Source: Paramacrobiotus metropolitanus
Taxonomy: Eukaryota; Tardigrada; Eutardigrada; Parachela; Macrobiotidae
Direction of reading: 5' to 3'
Assembly (NCBI RefSeq): GCF_019649055.1
Contig: NW_026570360.1
Span: forward strand, 186,001-250,000
Length of the DNA stretch: 64,000 bases
Part shown: one piece after another, positions 48,512 to 61,269 of the stretch
How the letters are laid out: each line of letters begins with the position of its first letter
Numbering within the stretch: the first letter of the stretch is position 1
Made by a program: the position numbers and the translations under genes
The notes under the pieces: generated by a model
Databases searched by the model: none
What the model was told of the DNA's origin: nothing
The model's input: only the letters and a program-made list of their open reading frames with translations

Positions 48512-48678
48512 TTCTATCAAGGCAGCTGGGACTGAAATTTCTGGGGCAAGCTTACAGAAAAGCTATTAAGGAGCCTCTTGGATACCTGTTACTTAACTTG
48601 CGCCCTGAAACACCAGACCAATTGCGTGTACAATCTCACATTTTTCACACCGTCGAATATATACAGAATGAGTCCTAA
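48045..48678 (+). pseudogene. packaging ATPase (A32/FtsK-HerA type, Polinton/virus-like), frameshifted
   Basis: The frame at 48045-48569 starts MDEISFDFRFKTPCSIYISG. It has a Walker A motif GPTMSGKST at about residues 20-28 and a Walker B-type LLILDDLMDE at about 88-97, the pattern of the A32-like genome-packaging ATPases of Polintons/Mavericks and large DNA viruses. The family pumps DNA into capsids. Near 48388-48392 this copy has an A-run two bases shorter than the inverted copy, and after it the conserved C-terminal part continues in another frame (48319-48678, with RDIALNAQYLILFK). So it is complete in length but broken. The start at the ATG of 48045 follows an A/T-rich gap. Confidence 0.7.
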
Positions 48679-49254
48679 AGAAATTTTCGAAGTTGTACGT
48701 TCTCTACAGCAAATGAAACCTATCCAACGACGTCATTTTTCACTCATGCTTCTAAAAAACAGATTCAAGGAATCGAAGAGGCTTGTCTGAACTTACTTAA
48801 AAATCTTGTTGGAGTATCTAAAGTTGATTTAGCCCGCGTGAAGCAGTATTCAAAATCTATTAAGCGTCTAGCCAATCGTCAACACAACAAAAAGATAAAA
48901 CAACGAATTCTCACACAAAGAGGAGGATTCCTCGGAGTTTTACTACCAGTTCTCGCTACACTTTCAACCTCTTTTAATAAATAATGAAAACATTTGTGAT
49001 AGTTCCCGAAACCGAATATGCACGTCTTACTATACCATGTCCAACCATACGGACAAAAGCGGCAAATATCGAGGATGCTATCGGTTAAAATTTGCAGCAA
49101 AACACAATGCGCGACCCCGTCACAGAAGCTCAACTGGGCAACCGAAACGTACCGTCCGTTATATCACATACCCCTCCAATATCCCCTCCAATGATACAAG
49201 ACACCGTTCAACGTATTTTACCGGCGCGTCCACAACAATTATCGCGATAAAGTT
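48512..49254 (+). other. spacer between inverted arms: ATPase 3' end and small late-type ORFs
   Basis: After the ATPase end (stop near 48678) come overlapping short frames: 48668-48790 (Lys/Arg-rich, ends in SKRLV), and a second frame ending at 48984 that contains QRGGFLGVLLPVLATL. The latter resembles the short hydrophobic GGF-x-LLP-type tails of small capsid-associated proteins in Polintons and adeno-like viruses. The stop at 48982-48984 overlaps the ATG of a 34-codon frame (48984-49088, MKTFVIVPETEYARL). In the same frame a 47-codon stretch follows (49107-49250) with PPISPPMIQDTVQRILP. Family assignments here are tentative. Confidence 0.45.
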
Positions 49255-49721
49255 TTTATCTGCTGCACATCTCGAACGGATTTGAACAGGATTAAATATT
49301 GAGCATTCAAAGCGATATCCCGCATACTTTCCCTTGCTTGTAGAAATTTTGTGATAGAAAAACAACAGTGACATTTTTTGTGATGAACGTCTCGGGTGAA
49401 AAGCGCTGATGCTTTTGAGTTATTTGAAATTTCATCCATAAGATCATCCAAAATTAATAATGTTGGTATGTTGGGGTTAAAAAAGTACTCATCGAATATC
49501 TTGCTTAGATCTGAAACTAACTCAATGGAAGGATGAAATCTTTTAAACGATTCTTGCCACACAACAAAAACATAAACAATTCGCGATGGTGCTGGATAGA
49601 AAAACTTTTGTGGATTTTGCAAAAAGTGCATGCTCAGAGTTGACTTTCCAGACATTGTTGGTCCGGAAATATAAATACTGCATGGCGTTTTAAATCGAAA
49701 ATCAAATGAAATCTCATCCAT
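49239..49721 (-). pseudogene. second, inverted copy of the packaging ATPase, 3' truncated
   Basis: The minus-strand frame of 160 codons has the same start, Walker A (GPTMSGKST) and Walker B (LLILDDLMDE) as the plus copy. Here the A-run has two more bases, so the frame stays open through HHKKCHCCFSITKF and RDIALNAQYLILFK. It then stops at the inner end of the repeat, after about QQIK, and lacks the C-terminal part of the plus copy. Confidence 0.7.
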
Positions 49722-50160
49722 CTTTGAGAATTGAGGGTAAATTTTGATGTTTGTAGCTACTACCTAAATAGATTACACGGCAGAATTGTAATTTTTTTGT
49801 ACTTTATTCGTTTCTTCAACAGTGAAAATTCGACACTTTTCGTGATCAAAGTTATCTCGGTGCAAAACTCCCAAAAAACGTTAACACAAAACGGACAGTT
49901 TTTTACATGAATAATATGTTAAGTCTACGGAAAACAGAAAACAAAAAACTACCAGATTTGGAATCAGAAAACTACCAAGTCTGGTGTACAAAAAGTGTAA
50001 AATTGGAAGATTTGCGAAAAACACAAGTTGCAAAACTGGTAGAAAAGCGTATTTTTGGTCTACGATTGCACAGCTGTGTCCAAATCGGCAAACCAAGCGT
50101 TCCACTCCTCAGTGTCTAGTTCGTTATCTATTGCGTCTTTCATCCCCGATGACAATAATT
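49255..50160 (-). repeat. right arm of the 0.9-kb inverted repeat
   Basis: Reverse complement of 47608-48511 with only a few differences, including the A-run in the ATPase. The outer end is at AATAATT, position 50160, beyond which sequence is unrelated to the left flank. This edge is the best visible right boundary of the element in copy A. Confidence 0.85.
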
Positions 50161-50704
50161 GTCACTTTAGTGTTTTGGTCTATAGTTTCAGGCTTAGTAA
50201 GTTGGCAGTAACTTTATTGTAATAACAGAAATGCTAGAATCGAGTCCATAGTTTTACTCTTTCTGTGTTTCATTGCAGAATCTCAGTAGATCTCCACTTG
50301 TGGTGAAGTCTGTCTACCTCACGTTTATTCTGAGACTGTCGACATTTTGTGCTGCGGAACTGATCTCACAATTGCATGAATTGAAAGGTACTGTACTGCC
50401 TCTTTATTCTCAAGTCACACTGCCATAGTTCGTGGACAATCTTTGTGCGTCATTTGACGAGTTTGTAGACATGAAGAAGAGCCTTCACTCAGCGCACCTG
50501 TATACTATCTGTACGAGTAATGCTGTTATTGTCAGGTGACAGCATTTTATTCCAGATTTTGCTTTTAGGTTTGTGATATCCATAACAGTTTGGACTGTGC
50601 TTATTAAAAAAACAACTAAAAGGTATGTTATTTAGTGGCTGAATTTTTTCGGTTAATCGTCAGCGCACCTGTATACTTGTTATGGCAGGAATTAGAAAAA
50701 AAGA
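50161..50704. other. region between element right edge and VPS4
   Basis: 540 bp of AT-rich sequence containing the presumptive VPS4 promoter. No coding sequence is recognised. A short phrase (TCAGCGCACCTGTATACT) occurs twice, at about 50487 and 50659. Confidence 0.4.
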
Positions 50705-52020
50705 ATGGCGGCAGGAGGAGCGATACAGAAGGCCATCGATCTGGTTACTCGCGCAACGGAAGAAGACAAGAAAAAGAATTACTCGGAAGCATTGCGTCTG
50801 TATCAGCACGGTGTAGAGTATTTTCTGCACGCCATTAAGTACGAGACAAATGGCGACAAGGCCAAAGAATCAATTCGAGCAAAGTGTACCGAATACTTGG
50901 AGAGGGCTGAAAAGCTGAAGGAATATCTGAAAAAGGACAACAAAAAGAAGGCTGTCCCCGCTGGAGATCCGGGCTCAAATAAGGATGATAAGGACAAAGA
51001 GGATGACGATGAGGATTCGGAATATAAGAAACTGACAAAAGGCCTGGAAGGTAAAGTGCTCGTGGAGAAGCCGGATATTAAATGGGACGATGTGGCCGGC
51101 CTGGAACTGGCCAAAGAATCCCTCAAGGAAGCCGTCATTTTGCCCATTAAATTTCCCCATTTATTCACTGGGAAACGCACCCCGTGGAAAGGTATTCTCC
51201 TCTTTGGCCCCCGGGAACGGGTAAATCCTACCTAGCCAAAGCTGTCGCCTCCGAGGCCAACAAATCCACCTTCATTTCCGTATCCAGTGCTGACCTGGTC
51301 AGCAAATGGCTGGGTGAGTCAGAGAAGCTGGTCAAGGGCTTGTTCGAGCTGGCCAGGGCCAAGAAGCCTTCCATCATCTTTATTGACGAGATTGACTCAC
51401 TCTGCAGCTCGAGAAGTGACAATGAGTCGGAATCAGCACGCCGTATCAAGACCGAATTTCTCGTGCAGATGCAGGGCGTGGGTAACAATTCGGAAGGTAT
51501 CCTTGTTTTGGGCGCCACGAATATTCCATGGGTATTGGATGCCGCTATTCGGCGTCGTTTCGAGAAGAGAATTTACATTCCGCTGCCGGATGAGGGAGCC
51601 CGTACCGATATTTTCAAGTTGAACATGGGTAACACCAAGTGCGACTTGTCAGAAGGCGACTTCCGTCAGCTGGGCGCTATGACCGATAGGTATTCTGGAG
51701 CGGATATCAGCATTGTGTGTCGGGATGCCCTTATGCAGCCCGTGCGTAAAGTACAAACCGCTACTCATTTTAAGAAAGTTAAAGGACCCTCGCCCGGTGA
51801 TCCGAATAAAATTGTCGATTTGTATGCACCATGCAGTCCGGGAGAAAGAGGCGCCGTTGAAATGACGTTCCTGGATGTTCCCGGAGATCAGTTGTTGGAG
51901 CCGCATATCACAATGAACGACATGGTGCGCTCCATTTCCCAAACCAAACCCGCCGTGACCAGCCATGATTTGCTGAAACTTGAAGAATTCACCAGCGAAT
52001 ACGGGCAGGAAGGATCTTGA
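50705..52020 (+). CDS. VPS4: vacuolar protein sorting-associated AAA ATPase 4 (VPS4), intronless, one frameshift
   Basis: Single-exon gene. Residues 1-80 are the MIT domain ([21 protein letters not shown]), followed by a charged linker and then the AAA module: [47 protein letters not shown] (Walker B), [20 protein letters not shown] (arginine finger) and the C-terminal [20 protein letters not shown]4 disassembles ESCRT-III on endosomes and at abscission. Within Walker A the C-run at 51208-51212 is one base short of what the frame needs, so the frame breaks there; adding one base would give 438 residues (human VPS4B 444). No other lesion is seen. Every other multi-domain host gene here has introns, so this may be a retrocopy, but no poly(A) tail remnant is visible. 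A sequencing error is equally possible. Confidence 0.88.
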
Positions 52021-52725
52021 GCCAGGGTGGACAAACTGTTTCTTATAATTTTTTATTATGTTTCGGCTATGAAATTCTGCGGATTGTGATACGTGTCAGA
52101 GGACTTGCGGGTAATCAGATGACAGCTGGTAAGCTTTCCTCTAATTGTCGCTTTAACACGATTTAATGCTTCTACCGCTTGTTCTCTTTAGTGTGGCTCT
52201 TTCTGCATGATTTTTTTCATATTACTGTTTTTGTTAGTTTCAGAAATATTGCGCAGTTTGACGTAGAGCTCGTTAGTTACGTACGTTTTCCAGTATGGCG
52301 TTCTGCTGTATTTTAAAATTATGAATTTTAGCGGCGGTTAAATACATTCTGACTTGCGTAATATTGTCAAAACTGCGGTTAACACACCTCTATTAGCATT
52401 TTCCATTGCTGAAATTAATATTCCTTCAAAATTTTGTATTTTTTTCTGGCCATTGATAATCAACTCACGAAAATGCCATCCGGCTTAAATACGAGTATCT
52501 GATTTATCAAGCTGTAGACGCCGGCAATATTTTGTCCGCATATATTATTGTACAACTATAACACCGAAAAACATGAGAGACCACAAAAATGGTGGTACTA
52601 ATTATGGATCAGCTCAAATAAAATATCATTCAAATCAGTTAAAACCCGCTGTTAAAACTATGAAACGCATAGGTTAACTCGAGTGTACAAAATCGAATGT
52701 TAAAACCTGCACAACAGAAAACCTT
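52021..52725. other. convergent region between VPS4 and SEC61B
   Basis: About 700 bp between two 3' ends, AT-rich and without recognised coding sequence. Confidence 0.4.
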
Positions 52726-53455
<730 letters not shown>

Positions 53456-55233
53456 TTTTTCCGGACGGAAAGCAAATCCACGAGTTCAAGACCCTATGGG
53501 AGCAAAATCTCAATTATAAAGCAGAACGGAGTAGCAGCGGAAGTCTCCACCACGATGTTATAAATGCAAATTTCTACTAACTCAAACAATAATCACGTTT
53601 TACCCAAGGGCCAAAGCACTTGTTCCAAATCGAACAATGCAACAGATCTCGATATATTAAAGCCTCTTTGCAATCGTAATTGATTTTTAAAAGGAGAATA
53701 CGAACATAAATATATTTAAATGCCGCGAAACTTGGATAATTTTGCACAATGATAAGCTGCTACGTAAACGCTGGTCTTAAAGACAAGTTAAAGTCAAGGA
53801 AATTCGTGCGTACGCGGTGGAACCACAAGAGTTTCGACGTGTTCATTGGTACGATTGGCTGAAATTTAAAACAGCTACCATATACCCAAATGTTATTAAG
53901 CCACACCCCATAGTTGCTATCATCGTCACTGCAATGATTTGCTTTGTAACTGGAAAACTTTTCGCTGTCGCGAAGCCAGATTTTAGTTGCATTATTATAT
54001 GTAATTGTGTACATAATGTCTTTTTCCAAATTTTGATTGAACTTAAAACTTATATAAAAAAATAATTTCATCCTTATATTAAGGTATCGCAGCTGCTTCA
54101 AGGATATGTGTAGTTATTAATGGTTTACTAGTACGAGTATAAGGCATTTAATTTGTTGGCAATGAAGCCGGCGGAAGTCGAATGTTAACAGCTGCTAACA
54201 GCAACACGATGTTTGTTGTATTTTTCTGGGGTTGGATGTTTTATAGCACAGGTCGACCATACCTAATTGTATAGAGCACTCCACCATCGCACAGGATTAA
54301 TCAGAAGTGTGGACTTCAAATAAAATCAGCTAGAGAAATGCGCGGCAAGCAACATTAACATCCAAAGCAAACTCCACCTTTATCGTTATAGTTTAGAATT
54401 TTATTGTCCTTTGTTGTTTGACCGGAAATCAAAGGGCATACCGAACGCCGCGTGTTTTTAATTAAAAAAAATGAGTTATGTGTTATAAAATAATTCTATA
54501 AGATAATATGGCATATTTAATTATGTGAATTTCTGTAAAATATATACAGATACGTAAAAACTGTGTTGATATTATTATGCATAGCACTGCCTTTTTTCTG
54601 TTATAATTTTCTAATTAACTTGTCTTCTATTCACAATTAACAATAAGACCTGTACATAAATTTTTAATGTTTGTTCCATGATGGTAAAGGCTGCCCACAC
54701 AATCTTGATAGAAATCTGTAGTTAATTTTATCAGTGTGATCTCTTCCTTCAGTGACCACGAGATTACCTATAATCAGAACGCAAAAGTTTCTGCTGTAGC
54801 GTCTGCATACTATGTACTGTAATGTGTTTGTATTTGGAACTACGAGATTTTGCATTGTGTCTAACCGCGTTGATTGCGCCTGTAGCTAAAATTTTGGCCT
54901 GCCACATAGATTCCTAATTAAAACTTTTTTTGAAAAATAAAACTCTTGGTCGTCTTTCTACAGTAGCTAGTGTACAACCGTTTCTCGGCCTATTCTGCTT
55001 CCTAAAAATTTACTCTATAGTGCAAAATGCATGCACTATATGGTTAACGCTGGCTCGGACCTTAAATCCGTCTTGTATAACTGCAAAAAATAACTACTCT
55101 TGATGAGAAGACGAGACCGGCTGAGACCTCACCAAAGCAAAAATTCCGACGAAGTTAACTTACCGGCAACACGATCATTCCAACAGCAACTGACCACCAA
55201 AATTTGTGACCTCGGATTTGTAAATTCCTCGCA
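53456..55233. other. intergenic region between divergent SEC61B and GLYAT-like gene
   Basis: About 1.8 kb, AT-rich. Part near 53456 must be the SEC61B 5' UTR and promoter. A plus-strand frame at 53817-54065 (82 codons) includes one hydrophobic stretch (PIVAIIVTAMICFVTG), but no family is recognised and it is weak evidence. Nothing else is seen. Confidence 0.35.
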
Positions 55234-57225
55234 ATGACGATAACAATTGTGCCGGAGTGGTACGCCGATTTACTACGTCATTTGGAAATTTTCTTTCCGG
55301 ACACGCTTCCAGTGGGTACTCGATAGTCGATATAACTGATTTTGAGTAATCGGTATTGTAATGGTAGCAGCCTATACGATCTGCTTAACAAAAGCTTTTC
55401 GGTAATAGTTCTAGATCGCACTGTTTTTTTATTGGACGAATACAATGCAAATACAGGTGTTTTAATTAAGTAAGGAATGAAAAACTGCAGGATTGCTATT
55501 AGGCTTTATTTTTTAGTTATATAATCTCGTCTGGGGAAAATTCAACAAAGATTTGCCGTGGAACGGTATTGAATTCGTTGCAGACCGGTGGCCTCAACCT
55601 CGCGTTGTGTTGTGCAGACCGCTACAGGAAGTTCTCCGATGCGGCAGACGGGTGCGTATGATTGTCATGGTGTACAAATTACACCCATAGTAAACCAAAT
55701 TACATCTTTACATAAAAATTTTGAAATTAATTCCCTACTGTGATCAGTTTTAAGCACTTCGTCCTGCAGCCTTTCTATTTTAGGGATACGCATGCAGACA
55801 AGTTTGTCCTTATACTATTACGATTTGGTCATCCGATGACAACATTCTCCGTGAAATGCTGCAACACCATAAAACAATTGAGTGGGACCAAGAGATAATG
55901 TTTCACGGTTAGCACTAATTACAATGGAGAAAAATTGAACTAATAACTCAATCAGATTAAGTATCAAAGCATTAATTAATAATCATGGACAACCATGCGC
56001 ATCTGTAGAAGTATGCTGTATGCACATGCGTAAAAAAGAAGCTTCCGGTACGCTGAGCATTTTTTACCGTATCTGCTGTATGCGTTATTATTTTATAGAA
56101 GTACATTATTAATATCTGGCATTTTTCGGATATTCGTATAACTGAAATTAGCTGTACTGAATCGTACTGGTGGGGGGAATATGGAAACTTACAAAATGAA
56201 AAATCCGCATCCCCCACCAGTTCTTTCCTTTTTTTACATATGTACGAAAGGAAATTTGCCGGTCGCGGTGCCTACAACAGTTACTGGTGGCGGTGCCTCC
56301 CGAGATATTCTTGCATTCTACTTATAATTAATTATTTGCTAGGGATGTTTTTTATTTTTCCAGGCTTATCTTGTCCTTCTCCATTGGAGACGGTTAATGC
56401 GGTCTGCCAGAATCTCGGGAGCACCACTGGTAGCGACGAATCGTGGTGCACGGATGTCTACGAGCTGAAAAGTGAAAACCTACCTGTTTGCTCGACGTGA
56501 GTAAAACCACTACTCGACGTACTACTCTAATAATGACGAGAAGATTTCAGCTTCCAGTAGAGCCCAATGAAACAATGGTTGTCATTATTAATATTTAATA
56601 ATAATGAGCATATGAATATAATTATATAGTATAAGTATCTTCGCTCAACACTTGCCGGCCGGCGAATATTTCACCGTCCGTACTCATTAACTGTGTGAAA
56701 ATACTCGTCAAATGTTCACTCTTCATGTACTTTAGGGATCTTCCTTCTGGATTTGTTTTAACAACATTGACGCAAAAATATGCAGACCAGATAAACAGCG
56801 AATGGTATTACGGAGGAGGTACAGCGACAAGAGAGTATCTGCTAGATATTCTGGATCCCAACCGGAAGAATTACCCGAGCGCCGCTGTTGTGGAAACTGC
56901 ATCGGGCCGCGCGGTGTCGTACATTCTGTATGAAGCGGAAGGAAATTTTGCATTGGGTTACACCGATCCTGACTATCGGAATAAAGGATTTTTTCGGATT
57001 GTGAATTATTCACTGGCCAAAACCATGTTTGCAAGGGGCCGCAAGATCATCTACGTGCAGGTGGCTGCTGACAATGATGCTTCACGGAACACATACATGA
57101 AATTGGGAGGAAAACGAATAAACAATTGGAAACAGCATTGGTTATTGTACACTCCTCATTCCCTCAATCCACAAGATACTTGCTACCATGTGCTGAATTT
57201 TGTGAAAGCATCCCAGAGCAATTAA
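55234..57225 (+). CDS. glycine N-acyltransferase-like protein (GNAT fold)
   Basis: Five exons: 55234-55311, 55517-55651, 55784-55907, 56364-56496, 56736-57225, giving 319 residues (human GLYAT family about 296-302). The N-terminal half matches the GLYAT N-domain: YNLVWGKFNKDLPWNG, FVADRWPQPRVVLCRP and TITIWSSDDNILREML. The last exon has the acyltransferase core: DLPSGFVLTTLTQKYADQI, WYYGGGTATREYL, GYTDPDYRNKGFFRIVNY (acyl-CoA binding turn) and VQVAADNDASRNTYMKLGG. The family conjugates acyl-CoA to glycine or other amines, often in mitochondria. The substrate cannot be read from sequence. Donor 1 (GTGGGT) is weaker than usual. Repeat copy B begins about 420 bp downstream. Confidence 0.87.
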
Positions 57226-57645
57226 CCGCTAACTAACCATAAATCGCCCCGTATATATCCTTGGCACGACTCCTCGTAGTAATGCTGGTTTTATTCTTGT
57301 AAATTTCACTTCCTGCAACGTATTGTACGTCGCTGCGCTTCCGATGATTCCATCGTCAGTTTTGCACTAACGGAAAATTGTATAAAGTATCCAACTGCTG
57401 TATGTATTCTTGCTTTATGGATACTGGCCCTTGTGCTTTATTCTTCGCGTGATGGTTTAACATTTACTGTATGTATTTGAAGTTTTAATTGTTAGATAGT
57501 CTGAAGGCGCTTTTGCTTTGTTCCTCCCGCGTTGGAGTTTGCCTTACAATGTTATTATTCGTGCTAAAGATTCGTGATGCTGAATACATAAACGCGGCCT
57601 TTGTTTTGTGCGTATCAGCCTATGCCTACAGTACGTGCTCCTGTT
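57226..57645. other. region between GLYAT-like gene and repeat copy B
   Basis: 420 bp of 3' flank. Short tracts repeat (GTATGTATT, CTTTTGCTTTGTT-like phrases), but no gene is seen. Confidence 0.4.
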
Positions 57646-60000
57646 AGAAGAAAAACCTAAGACCTGCAGTGCGATTTTATGACGGCAAGCCCCCGCTGCG
57701 AAAGTTAAATTATTAATATTTAATAATTATTATATCGTAATCTTATCAGTACACACCATCTGTCATACTGAGTGACTCATACACACACACATACACACAC
57801 CGGCTCATGTGGAAACAACCTGTTTGCACAAAACAACGGCTGACCGGCTGAGTCACCACACTGCCTCTGTACACAACCACGCTGGCCGGCAACACTGGCA
57901 TTAGCCGGCAACACCGCTGGTACCGCCGGTTATATCACATACCCCTACAATACCCCCTCCAATGATACAAGACACCGTTCAACACTGGCCGGCAACACCG
58001 CTGGTCACTTATAGCCAGCAACACCACACAGGCACTGGCCAGTCTAAACACTGACAAGTGACCAGTGTAAACAATAAACTGGTCAATCGCCTGCCGCGCT
58101 AGCACACACACACACACACTTACACACACGCTGCTTGTGCGTGTAATAATTGCACATGTTTAAAATTTAAACAAGCTAACGGCTGGCTGCCTGAGCTGTA
58201 TAGCGCGGCGGGTTTTATTGCCACCGAAAGTGATGTATTAACCTCTTTAGAACACACTTATTATAATAATGAAATCTACAGTATATTTCTAAGATATATT
58301 TTTATCTAAGATATGTTTCGGTCAGCCACGTAAACACACACACACACACACACACACACCGACACTGTCGGTACACAACATAGTCGGCTGATGCAATACA
58401 AGCGTGTGGCATCATCACACTGGAAGATTCCGCTGCCGGCAAACGACATCATAGTGGTCAACTGGCCACTTGTATGTAATTAAACACACGCAGTATCATA
58501 CACATTCATTTGTCTGCTTCTAAACAATCTTTTGATAATATAATTTGTAACACACAGTGTGAATCTGCACTTTTTTGGACATTGACTGTTTTGATTAATC
58601 ACATCAAACCACAACACTGGCTGATCACAGACAGTAATAAACACGCATGCACCGTCTTTTACACATAGTTCGCGCATGCAATACCACTGGTCAAAGCATT
58701 ACAACACATTGTGGCTATCAGGTACGTACTTAGTCATTTATTACACATTGCAGTCAGTGGTGAAATCTTTTCAACCGGGAGATTCCGCTCAAACTCACTA
58801 CCCGTGTGATCAATTGACCAGGAATACGTGTGTGATTCTGTATAAGTGCGCGATTAATATAACTTGTGACATACTGTGCGACTTTTATAATCCGTTTAAT
58901 TTATGGTTTTCCGACATCGGCTGCCTTTACTAATCGTATCCAAGCCGGTTTCAACACCAGCACAAGTTTACGAGTAAGTCATGTATCAACCTCTTTAGAA
59001 CACGCTTATTATAATAATAAAATCTACGGTATATTTCTAAGATATATTTTTATCTAAGATGTATTTTTCTTCTGGTAGTTAGTAAACAGCCGGCAATAAT
59101 AACGTGCTGCAGCATCGTTCTATAACGCAGGCGGAAGCACACATGCAGCCAGGGTCTGTGTCAGTAACACCAAGTGTCAGCATTATGCAACGTTTACAAC
59201 TAGACATAGTTGGCTGATGCACCACTAGTGCGGCCACTATGTACTTAGCAGTGCGAACTGAGTCATAAGCAATAAACGCAGCGCCGGTCCGATAGCATAC
59301 AATATACTCTTACTATACTGACGTACTCGTATTTTGCATGTATTATAGCTTAGGTATAAAATACCATTGGTCAGCAATGTACAAAAACGCTGAAGCATCA
59401 GTGCGGCTTTCATATGCACTTGCACATATAAGATACCAAAGTACACATACGAGGACACATATCATGTAAATTGCGTAAATGCTTATTTCCACTGAGCAGG
59501 ATGCTTTTAACACTGGACAATAATTGACCATTCATACATGATACAGGCAAATAATACTGGACAAGCTGATCTTATTGACGTGTACATCCGGTTGAAAAAC
59601 TTCTATTTTCAGTATTTTTATGTACCAGTGTTATCAAATACACATACAGTATATTGCTTCTTTATCAGACTAATCTGTCGGCACGATTAATCACTCATAG
59701 ATGAGCGATGCGCACAATTTTGTACACGTTCATCTACCCATTTGCTTAAATACCCCGGGATTTCCGTAACGTGTACATACGTACGTATAACTTTATATTC
59801 GCGGAAATCGGTTACAAGTATTCTGTTTTACAACAAAGTACAACCCTGTTTCTGGCATAACCGCATTGAAATCTGCAATGGATGACGATATTGTCACTTT
59901 TAACAATACTGATTTATAGACCTCAGACGACGATGAAATTGACTTGCGCATTTCATAAAACCGTCCCGAAAGTTTTGAGCGTTAACGACTGGTATTTCTA

Positions 60001-60128
60001 GCCTCACCTACTTTGCCAGCATCCAAATTTTTCAATGCTGGGGTGCGAGATCGTGTCCGCTACGCATTTTGTCACGGTGTACTGGCTCAAAGGGCTATCG
60101 GTGACAATCCTATATTTTGGCTTCGCCA
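60001..60128 (+). pseudogene. BIR-domain remnant (IAP-like), copy B
   Basis: Same reading as copy A (FFNAGVRDRVRYAFCHGVL, GDNP), with one T fewer in the T-run after GACAATCCTATA, so the downstream frame differs. It is not a functional domain on its own. Confidence 0.5.
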
Positions 60129-60737
60129 CTATTTTCAAAACTGTACAAATAGCAAAGACTGAACACAACGTCCTGACAAAAATTGCATAAACAGAACACC
60201 AGTAAGATTGCTACATGCAGAAATGTTTTACTTATAAAAGTTGCTGTTTTAATGCTTTAAATGGTAGTAAACACTAAGTTTTGTACACGATCTGTTACCC
60301 AGATATCATAATTCTTTATCAGGTCAGATAACTGCAGCTGTTTTATAAAAATTAAAGATTCTGTCATGGAATTTGCAGCAGTCAATCAGAAAATTAGCAC
60401 AAGCAGTCAAGATTATAACGATTCAACAGCAGACGAAATCATTGTTTGCAAAGCACTACTCGAAAGAAAGTATGCCATCGCCATCACCAAAGGCTAAAAG
60501 AGTGTCAGCAGCCTGTGCCTTAAAAATTTCGGGCAACTGAAGAAATGCTGGATGTCATGAAAATTGACAGAAGAGAGTCCAGCAATGTTGCACGAAATGC
60601 TACACCTTTTCGAAAGTGGAAAATAATTTGAAAAATATTTATTTTATAACAAGTTAGAACTTGCCACCTCCAAGATTCATTACAGAATATCTACAACAAA
60701 GCACAGAAACGCATCTCCTTAGAAAATTAAAGTAAAA

Positions 60738-60860
60738 GTGGAACGACGTTGCAAAGTATGTTTGGATAAACCAAGCGATAATTTGTTCCTGCCATTCGAT
60801 CATTCGGTTTTTTTTCAGAACTGTTTTGATAAACTTCATTCTTGTCGTAGTTGCCGATAA
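60738..60860 (+). pseudogene. IAP-type RING-finger segment, copy B (open to its stop)
   Basis: Open frame of 40 codons ending in TAA. It shows CKVCLDK, LPFDH, QNC and HSCRSCR with the spacing of the C-terminal RING of IAP proteins, which normally ends the protein as here. Two zinc-ligand positions (Cys before the GH position, and Cys three before QNC's Cys) are Phe. A stop lies just upstream in frame, so the parental gene is broken. Confidence 0.5.
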
Positions 60861-61077
60861 AAAATCAGTATCAAATCAACATTTATTTCAGTTAAAGTGT
60901 AAGTGCCTACCTAATAATCTGCTGACGCCGATCTGGAATCCAGAATTCGATAAACGGAAAAATACAATACACAAAAGAACGAAGGTGTTCCGAAACGGCA
61001 TATGCTACCTTGGCAACATGATTTTATAGCTGGAGTATGGATCTGCATTTTGTTTTAATAGACCGTCCATTTGAGTT

Positions 61078-61269
61078 ATGCCGATGTGTATGATAATCAA
61101 TGCAATTAGTTCTCTACTCGTGTTTCAGAAATTTTTCTCACTTGTCATTGCATCTGAAAGAAATGCTGTGTCTTATAAAAGATACGTAACCATGGGACGC
61201 GCTCAGTGCACCAGCAAAACAAAACCTGCGTATTCCTTTCGGACGCTACTTTATCGAAGATTTCTCTAA
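61078..61269 (+). CDS. hypothetical 63-residue ORF, copy B
   Basis: Translation is identical to 44115-44306. See that entry; coding status is uncertain. Confidence 0.25.
   Translation: MPMCMIINAISSLLVFQKFFSLVIASERNAVSYKRYVTMGRAQCTSKTKPAYSFRTLLYRRFL

Noticed and set aside
51180-51235. An intron in VPS4 explaining the frame break
   Set aside because: Conserved Walker A sequence runs continuously across the point with only one base missing, leaving no room for an intron.
53817-54065. 82-codon ORF with a hydrophobic stretch
   Set aside because: Considered as a small mitochondrial membrane subunit, but no family pattern, no upstream Met context or splice partner could be found.
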